Shown piece by piece: positions 1 to 7,187 of a stretch of 42,004 nucleotides of DNA. Within the stretch, counting starts at the first letter, position 1. The number at the start of each line of letters is the position of its first letter. The DNA lies in IMG/VR virus record IMGVR_UViG_3300036851_000235, positions 1-42,004 of that record; one strand, 5' to 3'. Both the position numbers and the translations under genes were made by a program. The notes beneath the pieces were generated by a model. It worked only from the letters and a program-made list of their open reading frames with translations. It was not told the origin of the DNA and ran no database searches. The stretch comes from a virus.

Positions 1-69
1 GGCCAGCGCGTCGAGGCGGGCGTTAAGGTCGTGCTCGCGCTGCTGGAGGGCGATGAGGTTATCTCGCAC
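1..69 (-). CDS. Second copy of the first 23 codons of the major capsid gene (cut by window edge)
   Basis: Bases 69 down to 1 repeat the start of the capsid gene found complete at 40642-41946. The GTG start is preceded by AAAGGAG seven bases upstream. This is not a separate gene: it appears only because the circular genome was cut inside this gene. Confidence 0.9.
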   Translation of the reverse strand, partial: MRDNLIALQQREHDLNARLDALA

Positions 70-127
70 CGGTCTGCTCCTTTGCCGACCGGCATGGAGC
101 AGACGCGGGACGCAAAAAGAGGCGGAA
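1..127. repeat. Direct terminal repeat, left copy (assembly overlap of a circular genome)
   Basis: The first 127 bases match bases 41878-42004 exactly. The repeat lies inside the major capsid gene start and its leader, so the two ends join into one continuous gene order. The length of 127 equals a common assembler k-mer, which points to a circular contig rather than physical terminal repeats. The genome is therefore circular or circularly permuted, with a unit of 41,877 bp. Confidence 0.93.
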
Positions 128-176
128 CCCCAGACCGGCCACTAGATTTCTCTAGAACCTGTCCAGGACTCCGCCT
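113..176 (-). terminator. Structured intrinsic terminator just before the capsid gene
   Basis: On the minus strand AGGCGGA (176-170) pairs with TCCGCCT (126-120), followed by CTTTTTGCG. The loop holds its own hairpin, CTAGA/TCTAG (142-146 with 151-155). This lies in the only long gap (about 200 bp) of the head module, between the zinc protein ending at 283 and the capsid start at 69. It would separate packaging/protease transcripts from capsid transcripts or attenuate read-through. No convincing -10 box for a separate capsid promoter was found. Confidence 0.6.
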
Positions 177-282
177 ACTTAGAAGCGCTGGTTTCCCTGG
201 CTTTACATTCGCGCTGACGTGGGCCGAGAGGCTACCTGCGCGTTTGCGTGCTATTCAGTTGCCGTTACGGTAACACGTAACG

Positions 283-525
283 TCAAGCGCGTGTCAAGCG
301 CGAATGCTCCTCTGCATAGCTCGCAAGACAACCGAACGAGCAGAAGTCCTTGTCATGTTCATCGACGGTCTGATCGGTATATTTCACTCGCCTAATCTGA
401 AACCAATCTTCAGGAGCTGTCATTAGATTCTTGACAGGGTGCTCGTCATTGCAATTGTCACAGGTCCAAATCGTCACTCTCTCTACGTGTGTGTAATGAA
501 TCTCCCGGTCATCGACGACTCTCAC
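283..525 (-). CDS. Small zinc-binding protein, 80 aa
   Basis: The start is an ATG overlapping the protease stop in ATGA, so the gene is translationally coupled to the prohead protease. The protein has a CxxC (CDNC) near residues 22-25 and a second cysteine pair (CSFGC) near residues 62-66, which looks like a treble-clef or zinc-ribbon pair. Function is unknown. It is one of several small Cys-pair proteins in this genome and is the last gene before the capsid leader. The 3' end contains two copies of CGCGCTTGAC, each with a TTGAC core resembling a -35 box. Confidence 0.75.
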   Translation of the reverse strand: MRVVDDREIHYTHVERVTIWTCDNCNDEHPVKNLMTAPEDWFQIRRVKYTDQTVDEHDKDFCSFGCLASYAEEHSRLTRA

Positions 526-1631
526 GAGCGCGCCCCTACTCGGTCACGGTCGAGTTGCAGCAGGTCGCGGTCGCGGGCAACCGCATCGGGGTCGGGAACT
601 ATCGCTTCTTCGAGTGAACGGCGCGCATAAACACCGTCCTCGATTTCGATCATTAATGGATCGGCCAGCGTTGCTTCTTTGTCCTGCAGGCTCCGTGTGC
701 GATTCTCGTCCTCCACCACTACCTGACTCGTGAGGTATTCGAGTGCATGTTGTTCACTAGCCGACAAGGCGTCGGCCTTCACCCCCCGGCGCTGGACACG
801 CCCACCGGACGCCAAGCGCTGGACCGTCTCGTCCAAGGTAGCGATGCGGTCGGCCATGCCCAGCCTTACCGCTTCTTGCGCGCCGACGACGCGGCCTTCG
901 CCGAAGCCGTCGCGAACGGTCTGGACGCTGACGCCACGGCCGCGAGCGACGGCCCGGACGAACATGCCGTAATAGCGGTCGACGTCCTGCTGGAAGTGGT
1001 CGCGGGCATCGTCTGAGAGTGGAAAGTCGGGGTGTCCTTCCGCCTTGTACTTACCCGCCTTGATCAGCGTGGGCTTGACGCCTTCCATTTCGGCCATCGC
1101 GGAGAAATCGTAATGCACGCCCAAGACGCCGATGCTACCGACTTCGCCGCCCGGCGTGACGATTAGCTCATCAGCCTGAGAGCCGAAGTAGTAGGCCGCG
1201 CTGGCCATGAGGCTGTTAGCCACGGCCACGATGGGCTTCTGTTCGCGCGCCTTATAGACCTCAGAGGCCAGCTCGTCCGTACCGTAGACCGACCCGCCGG
1301 GCGAGTCGATATCGAGCACGATAGCTTTGACCTGGGAGTTGTTTGCCTGCTCGCGGAAGGCGGCGAGAAACTTGTCCGTCGATGTGCCGCCGCTCATTTC
1401 CTGCATCATGCTCAAGCGCTGGGCCATGACGCCGTAGAGGGGCAGCACGGCAATAGACCCGCCGCCGTTAGTCGGGACACTGGTAGCGGCGAAAGGCTCG
1501 ACGCGGCCTTCCCATTCCAGCTCTTCGCCAGCCATCTTGGCACGCAGGAAGCGGTCGATGACGAGCGCCTTGCTGGGCATGATCATCAGCGGCCGGTCGT
1601 AGAACAGCGTCGCGACGTGGGCGTACTTCAT
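522..1631 (-). CDS. Prohead protease, S49/SppA (ClpP fold) family
   Basis: A 369-aa serine protease expected to cleave scaffold or capsid N-termini during head maturation. Family features are visible: the oxyanion-type DSPGG segment (residues 109-113), the nucleophile in LMASAAYY (Ser144), and the lysine of the Ser-Lys dyad in AGKYKAEG (about Lys196). The C-terminal third (about 290-369) is charged and helical and could serve as a fused scaffold, since no separate scaffold gene is seen. The start is ATG in an ATGA overlap with the upstream 89-aa gene. Position between portal and capsid fits the role. An alternative start at Met18 is possible. Confidence 0.9.
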   Translation of the reverse strand: MKYAHVATLFYDRPLMIMPSKALVIDRFLRAKMAGEELEWEGRVEPFAATSVPTNGGGSIAVLPLYGVMAQRLSMMQEMSGGTSTDKFLAAFREQANNSQVKAIVLDIDSPGGSVYGTDELASEVYKAREQKPIVAVANSLMASAAYYFGSQADELIVTPGGEVGSIGVLGVHYDFSAMAEMEGVKPTLIKAGKYKAEGHPDFPLSDDARDHFQQDVDRYYGMFVRAVARGRGVSVQTVRDGFGEGRVVGAQEAVRLGMADRIATLDETVQRLASGGRVQRRGVKADALSASEQHALEYLTSQVVVEDENRTRSLQDKEATLADPLMIEIEDGVYARRSLEEAIVPDPDAVARDRDLLQLDRDRVGARS

Positions 1632-1897
1632 GTTACCTGCCTCAGTTTCAGTTCGGCGATTTCTTCGCGCACGACCTCACGGATCATCGCCACCAGCTCC
1701 CGAGCCGTGACCATGCTCTTGCGGCCCGCGACCGCCACGGGTACCATCTGGCCGCCGCCCGCGTTCTGTAACTCTACGCGCTCCGGCTCGAACTGGCACT
1801 TGTCGTCCATATCGAGCACGAGCCCCACGATGGCCTGGACGCTGCCCTTGATCTTGGCGCCGCCGATCATCGGTACGTTATTGTTGCCGTTGGTCAT
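1628..1897 (-). CDS. Small protein between portal and protease, 89 aa
   Basis: Function unknown. The ATG overlaps the portal stop and the stop overlaps the protease start, both by ATGA, so it is locked into the head operon. The N-terminal half is beta-rich; the C-terminal 30 residues form a charged amphipathic helix (REVVREEIAELKLR). It could be a small head accessory protein, but there is no recognisable domain. Confidence 0.75.
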   Translation of the reverse strand: MTNGNNNVPMIGGAKIKGSVQAIVGLVLDMDDKCQFEPERVELQNAGGGQMVPVAVAGRKSMVTARELVAMIREVVREEIAELKLRQVT

Positions 1898-3462
1898 TCT
1901 CCCGCTCCCTCCCTCAGCATGAGGCCGAGCAGCTCATCCGTCTTTTCCTGCTCCCAGGACTCGATGACACCAGCGCCGTTTTGCAACAGCCGCTCGCACC
2001 AGCCCGACGCGTAGCTGCTGGAGCTCGTAGGATGAACGTAACACTTTTCCGATATGCCCCGCGCCTGCTCGCTGTAGAACTCGCGCACCGCCTGCTCCCA
2101 GCCAGCGCCATCATCCGCATAGCGTTTCGCCAACTGCTGAACCCGCTGCGTCTCCTTGTGGACGATCTGGCGCGCCATCGCGGTCGCGTAGCCCTTGAGC
2201 CGCGGGTCGGCTGGCGGCAATAACGCTGCCTGACGCGGCACGGTCCCGCGCGGCGTTGGCTCCATGCCGGCCTCGATCATGTTCATAGGCTGCAGGAAGT
2301 CGTCAAGCTCGCGCGGTCCCTGGTTGAGGTTCTCTTTGCGCCGCACTTCCTGTCGGCTCATCCAGGGTCCGTTGCCGCCGACCGCGATCTGGTAAGCCTC
2401 GAAACGGCTCTTGATATCACCGCGCAGCAGGCCCTCGATGCTGAACTCACTGAAATAGTCGCCGCCCAGCGGTTGGACCAGTTGCTTGTTGATGCGCTTC
2501 TCGTAGCGGATGAACCAGGGCAGCATGGTAAAGGTGACGAAGCCAATCTGGTACTGCTGGACGCCGGTGCCCCAATTCGAGGTCGATTCTTGCTCACCGA
2601 CCATGACGAGCGGCATGCGGAACCAGCGCGCCACGTCCGACACCTGCCACTGCTCGGAGGCTAGCATCTGCATATCGTTTGGGCTCATCGAGATGCCCTT
2701 GTACTTCATGTCATTCTCGAGAATGACGGTCTTGCCCGCGTTGGCCGCGCCGCCGTAGGTCTGCTCCCACTGCTTGCGCAGCCGCTCCGCTGCGTCCTGG
2801 TCCTTGAACGTGCCGGGGAACTCCAGCACCGCGCTGTGACGGCCGCCGTGGCGGAAGTTGCTGCCCGCGTACTGCTGCAAGGCCTGGCTGATTCCCAGCG
2901 TCTCGCGCGCGTAGTCCAGCACCGACAGCCCACCGCCGACGCCGGGGAAGGCAAAGACCTGCTCGGCGTTCAGCGTCTCGGTCGTGCCATTGATCTCGTT
3001 GCGCACCTTGTAGCGCTTGACGCCGTTTGGCAACCGCTCTTGCGTAACGCGGTCTGGGTGCAGGTATTCGAGGCTATCCACGGGGCCGCGCGGCCCGGGA
3101 CGGATGCGCGAGTAGGACCAGCCGCGCATCGCCGTGTGGATCGTGTGCGTCTCCGTCCACTCGACCGATGTCTGGTCGTCGTTGGGGTCATCGCCGTGCA
3201 GCAAGGGCCAGAGGGGATGCTCCGGCGCCTGGTCGCGGTCGCCATTGGGTAGCCGGCGATAGACGAAGAGCGGGGCACTGAGTACGGATTCGCCGATGGC
3301 GCGCAAGCAGGCGAAGAAGGTCGAGACCTTGAGCGCCGTCTCGGCCGTGACCGTGAGGCCGGCACCGCTGACGCTGCCCACGGGGCCGTACCAGAAATCA
3401 TCGTGAGGCGGGTAAGCCGCCGCCTGCGGATTGAACAAGCGGACCAGCAGGTCAGCAGTCAT
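1894..3462 (-). CDS. Portal protein, HK97 family
   Basis: A 522-aa portal, the dodecameric ring through which DNA enters the head. HK97-portal features include the N-terminal helix with VSTFFACLRAIGESV (about 46-60), a segment with GTGVQQYQIGFV that matches the family's conserved QN-type region, and the LLRGD segment before a C-terminal helical region. The C-terminal about 110 residues contain more Cys and His than usual (KCYVHPTSS). The ATG start overlaps the stop of the tiny membrane gene upstream. The order terminase, portal, protease, capsid is standard. Confidence 0.93.
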   Translation of the reverse strand: MTADLLVRLFNPQAAAYPPHDDFWYGPVGSVSGAGLTVTAETALKVSTFFACLRAIGESVLSAPLFVYRRLPNGDRDQAPEHPLWPLLHGDDPNDDQTSVEWTETHTIHTAMRGWSYSRIRPGPRGPVDSLEYLHPDRVTQERLPNGVKRYKVRNEINGTTETLNAEQVFAFPGVGGGLSVLDYARETLGISQALQQYAGSNFRHGGRHSAVLEFPGTFKDQDAAERLRKQWEQTYGGAANAGKTVILENDMKYKGISMSPNDMQMLASEQWQVSDVARWFRMPLVMVGEQESTSNWGTGVQQYQIGFVTFTMLPWFIRYEKRINKQLVQPLGGDYFSEFSIEGLLRGDIKSRFEAYQIAVGGNGPWMSRQEVRRKENLNQGPRELDDFLQPMNMIEAGMEPTPRGTVPRQAALLPPADPRLKGYATAMARQIVHKETQRVQQLAKRYADDGAGWEQAVREFYSEQARGISEKCYVHPTSSSSYASGWCERLLQNGAGVIESWEQEKTDELLGLMLREGAGE

Positions 3463-3551
3463 TGATGGAATATCAAAGAAAAGAGGAAGGCTAAGATTAT
3501 TCCCACGAGAGCACCAGCAAATACCAGCCCTACCAGGTCAGTGGCGGCCAA
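3459..3551 (-). CDS. 30-aa single-pass membrane microprotein
   Basis: The TTG start (3551-3549) has GAGG seven bases upstream. The reading frame ends in a TGA that overlaps the portal ATG (ATGA). Almost the whole product is one hydrophobic helix: a short AATDL head, then about 22 hydrophobic residues, ending in FHQ. It overlaps the 3' end of the preceding membrane gene by 14 bases in another frame. It is too short for routine gene callers. Function unknown. Confidence 0.6.
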   Translation of the reverse strand: MAATDLVGLVFAGALVGIILAFLFSLIFHQ

Positions 3552-3732
3552 CGGACATCCTCAGCACCGTGACCATCGAGGCGCCCAGCAGGATGGAGCC
3601 TACGACGGTCAGGGCGGTTGCCGCGTCATACTTCATCGTCAGGCCCGCTCCCAGGCACAAGAGACCCGTAACGGCTATGAAGAATAAGCCGTTGTTCACG
3701 AGTATAGACCCTAGCCTTGACAATGCATTCAT
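3538..3732 (-). CDS. Small membrane protein, 64 aa, two transmembrane segments
   Basis: Hydrophobic stretches near residues 16-32 and 40-56 with short polar ends suggest a two-pass inner-membrane protein. The ATG overlaps the large terminase stop by ATGA. A membrane protein here is unusual, because terminase and portal genes normally adjoin. It may be a holin-like or membrane-targeted accessory protein. No family was recognised. Confidence 0.7.
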   Translation of the reverse strand: MNALSRLGSILVNNGLFFIAVTGLLCLGAGLTMKYDAATALTVVGSILLGASMVTVLRMSVGRH

Positions 3733-5459
3733 AAAGTGATGAAGCCGCGGCTCTCCATGAGATTCTCTTCGTCGCCCTCGTGCCGGCTGGCGCGGTCCAG
3801 CGCCATGACCAGACCCAGGACGCCGACGATGGGGCCGGGGCTCTTGGCGATGCTCGGCATGATCGCCTGCCCGGGCCCGTGTTGCGCGACCGTATTCGAC
3901 ACCTGCCAGCGCAACACCGGCTGCCCGCCGTGGCGCAGCGACTCGCCCTTGAGCAGCAATTCCAGCTCCTTTGCCGCCGCGCTCATGCCCGCGTAGCTCT
4001 GATGAAACGAGACGATATCGAAGCCGTCACCCATAAGCTGCGTCGTTAGCGCCGTGGTGTTATTGGCCAGCACGCCGACTTCTCGTATCTCGTAGAGGTC
4101 GCGCAGCCCCAGCAGCTTCTCCCGGATGGCCTCGTAATCGACTACGTTGCCCTCAGTGGCGTCGAGGTCACCGTCCGCGACCCATTGGCTTACAGGCACG
4201 TCGAAGGCCTCGGCCATCTCCTGCACGTTATCCTCGGGCAGCCAGAAGAAGGACAGCACATCGCCGCCGCCCTGTTCGTCGGGGAAGTAGAGTTGCAGCG
4301 CCGCCAGCCCCTGCGTCGATGGCGCCGCCAGCCCGGCGAAGCACGCTTTACCAGCCAGCGGCTCCGGCGGCGGCTTCGCTCCCTTCTCCCACACGTCGGC
4401 GCCAATCCAGCGCGTCACGCTCTCCGTCCAGACGCAGAAGTTGAGGCGCTTGACGATGTTGGCCTTGGCCGGCATCCCCAGAGCGGCCGCGACCTGCTGA
4501 CGTAGGTATTTGAGCGTGACGCTGACGCCGAGGTTCGGGTTGGGCTTCTGCCAGACCGCTTCGTCCGTCCAGTCGTCGCAGTCCGCGCAGCCTTCTTGCG
4601 GCATCGTGTGGCCTTCGGCGTAGCACTTCTCGCAGGAGTCGAGGCCGCAGACGAAGGCGAACCACGAATCGTTCTCGATCACGCCTTCGAGGATGCGCAC
4701 GCTCAACTCGTGGTGCTGATAGCAGACGCTCTGGCGGTCGTAGCCCGAGTTGGTGATCTCGATGATTAGCGCTTGGGTCCGGCCCTTGGTACCAGCGCCC
4801 ATTTTGTCAACCACCAGCGACGTCGGATGCTCGTGGATCTCGTCGATGATCGCGCAGTGAACCCGCTTACTGTCGAGCGCCCGGTGCTCACTCGATACCG
4901 CGCGGAAGAAGCTGTTGGTCTGGTGAAACGAGATATTGTGTTCCTTGATGTCCAGACGCCGTACCAGAGCGGGCGACGATTCGCCCATCAGCTTAGCGTC
5001 CCGGAAGCAAGTCGATGCCTGCTCCCTGGTCACGGCCGCCGCGTAGACCTCAGCCGATGCCTCACCATCCGCCACCAGCATGTACAGCCCGATGCCGGCA
5101 GCCAGAGGCGTCTTACCGTTGCCCTTGGCAATCTCGATGTAGGCATCGCGGAAGCGCCGATAGCCATCGTTACCCTTCCAGCCAAAGAGACAACCGACGA
5201 TGAAGATTTGCCAGGGCTGCAACGTGAAGGGCTTGCCCGCGTGCTCACCCTCGGCGAGATGGAGGAAGCCGAAGAAGGCGATGGCATCGTTAGCCGCGGC
5301 TTCCTCGAACCAGAGGCCGCGCTCGCCGCCGTTCTCCAGGTCGCGCAGATGGCGCTCGCAGGCGAGACGCACGAAGCGCCCAGCGATAACGGCGCCGGCA
5401 ACAACGGATTGCGCGTAGAGCGTGACGGGATGAGTCGCGGCGGGCGCGGCGGTGGTCAT
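3729..5459 (-). CDS. terL: Large terminase (Terminase_1 type) with intact ATPase and degenerate nuclease motifs
   Basis: A 576-aa packaging motor. The ATPase is intact: adenine-binding LQPWQ near residue 80, Walker A GNGKT at 113-117, Walker B AIIDE with Asp206/Glu207. The C-terminal RNase H-like domain is recognisable from its conserved backbone (FHQSYAGMSAAAKELE, PVLRW, SN). Its catalytic positions are not acidic: motif I reads GLAAP instead of the usual GLDLS (Ala378), motif II has Leu464 where YDP is usual, and motif III has IVG (Val545) instead of IDG. A Cys cluster at 271-294 (CxxC pairs) is inserted between the domains. The chosen ATG (5459) overlaps the stop of the zinc protein by ATGA; the open frame upstream of it looks non-coding. 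Confidence 0.92.
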   Translation of the reverse strand: MTTAAPAATHPVTLYAQSVVAGAVIAGRFVRLACERHLRDLENGGERGLWFEEAAANDAIAFFGFLHLAEGEHAGKPFTLQPWQIFIVGCLFGWKGNDGYRRFRDAYIEIAKGNGKTPLAAGIGLYMLVADGEASAEVYAAAVTREQASTCFRDAKLMGESSPALVRRLDIKEHNISFHQTNSFFRAVSSEHRALDSKRVHCAIIDEIHEHPTSLVVDKMGAGTKGRTQALIIEITNSGYDRQSVCYQHHELSVRILEGVIENDSWFAFVCGLDSCEKCYAEGHTMPQEGCADCDDWTDEAVWQKPNPNLGVSVTLKYLRQQVAAALGMPAKANIVKRLNFCVWTESVTRWIGADVWEKGAKPPPEPLAGKACFAGLAAPSTQGLAALQLYFPDEQGGGDVLSFFWLPEDNVQEMAEAFDVPVSQWVADGDLDATEGNVVDYEAIREKLLGLRDLYEIREVGVLANNTTALTTQLMGDGFDIVSFHQSYAGMSAAAKELELLLKGESLRHGGQPVLRWQVSNTVAQHGPGQAIMPSIAKSPGPIVGVLGLVMALDRASRHEGDEENLMESRGFITL

Positions 5460-5662
5460 GGGTTCGTGTTCCGATAACTGACCGGGACCATCGCCGCCGG
5501 TTGGCTTAGAGCGCGCTTTATGCAATCGACACAGAAATGCGGCCCGGCGGCGGCACCGAATGTTGAGGGTTGCGCCCAACCCGACGGGACGCTGAGAGTA
5601 TCGCGCTCGACCTTCAGACCACAGCCGTCGCAGCGAAAGAGGACCGTCATGCTGTAACTCAT
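5456..5662 (-). CDS. Zinc-ribbon protein between the terminase subunits, 68 aa
   Basis: Two CxxC pairs (CDGC near 11-14 and CVDC near 44-47) indicate one zinc site. The ATG overlaps the small terminase stop and the TGA overlaps the large terminase start, both by ATGA, so the three are made together. Its place inside the terminase operon suggests a packaging accessory, but this is only inferred from position. Confidence 0.75.
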   Translation of the reverse strand: MSYSMTVLFRCDGCGLKVERDTLSVPSGWAQPSTFGAAAGPHFCVDCIKRALSQPAAMVPVSYRNTNP

Positions 5663-6147
5663 GCCTTGTTCTTCTTTGCCATGTAGGCCTCGAAGGGGTC
5701 CTCTGCGCCAGCGGCCGGCGGCACCTTAATCCGGCTTCTGGACGTAGCGCCGGCGCCGAACTCGCGCAGGATGGCAAGCGCGTCCTGCAACGCGGCCTTG
5801 CTGATGGCGATCTCGGCCCGCGCCTGGTCGCCGTTCGATGGCGTCTTGCGCGTAATCGCCCTCCCAAGCTTCCTGACCGAGCGCCGATAGAGAGACCAGC
5901 GCTCACAGGCGGCAGCGATCATCGGCACATCCACGACGGATAGCACGCCGGCCTGAAGCAGCGGTGGCACAATCTCAGCCCACAGCTCCCGGCCGAAATC
6001 GTCCAGCCAGGTCGGCGATTCGGCGGGCGCAGGCGCGAACTGCGGCTCATTTTCGTTAAGTGGGCGATGGCCAGGGTTGTCGTTGAGGATGTGAATCCGC
6101 GTCGGTAGCTTGTTGTGGCCGCCGGACCTGCCGGGCTTACCGGCCAC
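5659..6147 (-). CDS. terS: Small terminase, P27 family
   Basis: A 162-aa DNA-recognition subunit of the packaging motor. The N-terminus has the family pattern: a basic GKPGRSGG start, HILNDNPGHRPLNENEP, then a helical bundle rich in Trp and Leu. The GTG at 6147 is chosen because GAGG lies six bases upstream and the product then begins like the family. Longer in-frame extensions are Arg-rich and overlap the HNH gene antiparallel to no purpose. It overlaps the HNH stop by 11 bases. Confidence 0.88.
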   Translation of the reverse strand: MAGKPGRSGGHNKLPTRIHILNDNPGHRPLNENEPQFAPAPAESPTWLDDFGRELWAEIVPPLLQAGVLSVVDVPMIAAACERWSLYRRSVRKLGRAITRKTPSNGDQARAEIAISKAALQDALAILREFGAGATSRSRIKVPPAAGAEDPFEAYMAKKNKA

Positions 6148-6559
6148 GGGCCACCTCGATTTGATGCGACGGTGTGTATGTACCGAAGGCGCCGCTCGCA
6201 AGCGATGATCGTTTTCGACTTTCGATCCGCCCTTCCCTTGCTCGCTTTCGTATCTCGCCCGCCGTCTTGCTGTTGTGGCAGGCCGCGCACATCGAACGGT
6301 AACGACTGCGATCGAAGAAGGCGTCGACATTGCCTCGCGGTGCTGGCTCGTGGTCAACCACGGTAGCTAGCCTACCGCACTGGACGCAGAAGGGATGAGC
6401 AGCAAGCCACGCCTTGCTCTCGTGCGTCCAGCGTGAGGTCGAGTAGAGCTGGTTGCTACGCTCGGCGCCTTCGAACGGCCGTCGTGCGGCGTGGACCGGG
6501 CAAGGCTGCGTATTCGGACAGCGTGGCTCCCGGCAGGGCGTGGCGGGCTTTGAGGGCAT
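6137..6559 (-). CDS. HNH endonuclease adjacent to the terminase genes
   Basis: A 140-aa HNH protein. The beta-beta-alpha-metal core is visible: CxxC at residues 58-61, VVDH (Asp69/His70), then CAACHN at 91-96 with the final His/Asn. A Cys-rich N-terminus (CxxxxC, CPVH) may bind another metal. HNH proteins in this position cooperate with the terminase in DNA packaging in HK97-like phages. That matters here because the large terminase appears to have lost its own nuclease residues. Confidence 0.9.
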   Translation of the reverse strand: MPSKPATPCREPRCPNTQPCPVHAARRPFEGAERSNQLYSTSRWTHESKAWLAAHPFCVQCGRLATVVDHEPAPRGNVDAFFDRSRYRSMCAACHNSKTAGEIRKRAREGRIESRKRSSLASGAFGTYTPSHQIEVARGR

Positions 6560-6563
6560 CTCT

Positions 6564-6992
6564 CTACGCCGTCTCTGCCGGCGCTGGCGTAGTCAGGGCA
6601 TGAGCTTTCGCGTAGTCGTCGCGCCATGACTTGATGCCATCATCGTCAATCAGTGTGGGCGCATCGCCCTGCTCAACCCATTCGAACGCTGCGCCAAAGT
6701 TCTCTAGCCACTCCTCCATCGCGTCGGCTAGCGTCGCCTTCGCCCGCAGCGCCTCAAGCTCAGCCGTTAATTCCTGTTCGCGTTCACTGGCCGTTAAACC
6801 GCAGTGTTGACGTAACCAAGCTAACTCATACCTTTGACCAGCTATCACTCGTTCTGCCGCCTCAGCTCTCTCGGTAGCAGCCTTGAGCAGAGCCTCAAAC
6901 CTAAATGCCGCTTGAGTTTCTGCATCTACAGCATCCTTCTCAGCAGCCGTCAGCGCAGCCTGGAGGGCGTTGAGATCATTGTCATATCCCAT
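6564..6992 (-). CDS. Coiled-coil protein, 142 aa, function unknown
   Basis: Residues 5-95 are heptad-rich Ala/Glu/Leu helices, followed by an acidic C-terminus with WLENF and WVEQGD. Similar Ala-Glu coiled coils are common small phage proteins without known role. The ATG at 6992 (MGYDND) is preferred because it follows the upstream microgene stop within four bases; the longer form adds a Cys-containing segment that belongs to that other frame. Confidence 0.65.
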   Translation of the reverse strand: MGYDNDLNALQAALTAAEKDAVDAETQAAFRFEALLKAATERAEAAERVIAGQRYELAWLRQHCGLTASEREQELTAELEALRAKATLADAMEEWLENFGAAFEWVEQGDAPTLIDDDGIKSWRDDYAKAHALTTPAPAETA

Positions 6993-6993
6993 G

Positions 6994-7128
6994 TTAATTT
7001 GGCAGAGGGGACAGGGCCAAACCGTCGTACCGACATGCAATCCCCTGACAGGCATAGCCCCATGCCAGGCACACCTGAACCACTGCCCCCGCCGCCGTAG
7101 CCTGCGCGCCTGTGTCGTCGCTCATCAT
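6994..7128 (-). CDS. 44-aa protein, function unknown
   Basis: Starts with two ATG codons in an ATGA overlap with the 20-codon gene upstream. The product is Ala/Gly rich with three cysteines (VCL, ACQ, ACR). No domain was recognised. The coupling on both sides is the main support. Confidence 0.45.
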   Translation of the reverse strand: MMSDDTGAQATAAGAVVQVCLAWGYACQGIACRYDGLALSPLPN

Positions 7129-7187
7129 GGCCACTCCCTTAATTCATAGCGCGATAGCTCCGTCCACTCGATCTTTGTGGGGTTCAT
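7125..7187 (-). CDS. 20-codon microgene, possible remnant of a DUF5131 (Gp37/Gp68) gene
   Basis: The ATG overlaps the J-domain stop (ATGA) and the TGA overlaps the next ATG. The product starts MNPTKIEWTE, which resembles the TKIEWT opening of DUF5131 phage proteins, then ends after ten more residues. It may be a truncated remnant whose start was kept to preserve translational coupling. This comparison is from memory and is tentative. Confidence 0.35.
   Translation of the reverse strand: MNPTKIEWTELSRYELREWP

Noticed and set aside
1-127. Physical direct terminal repeats of the virion DNA
   Set aside because: The repeat is inside a gene and its length equals a usual k-mer overlap, so an assembly circle is more likely.
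5659-6357. Longer small terminase starting at 6357
   Set aside because: The added 70 residues are Arg/Ser/Thr-rich and overlap the HNH gene; the GTG at 6147 has a proper ribosome site and a family-like start.
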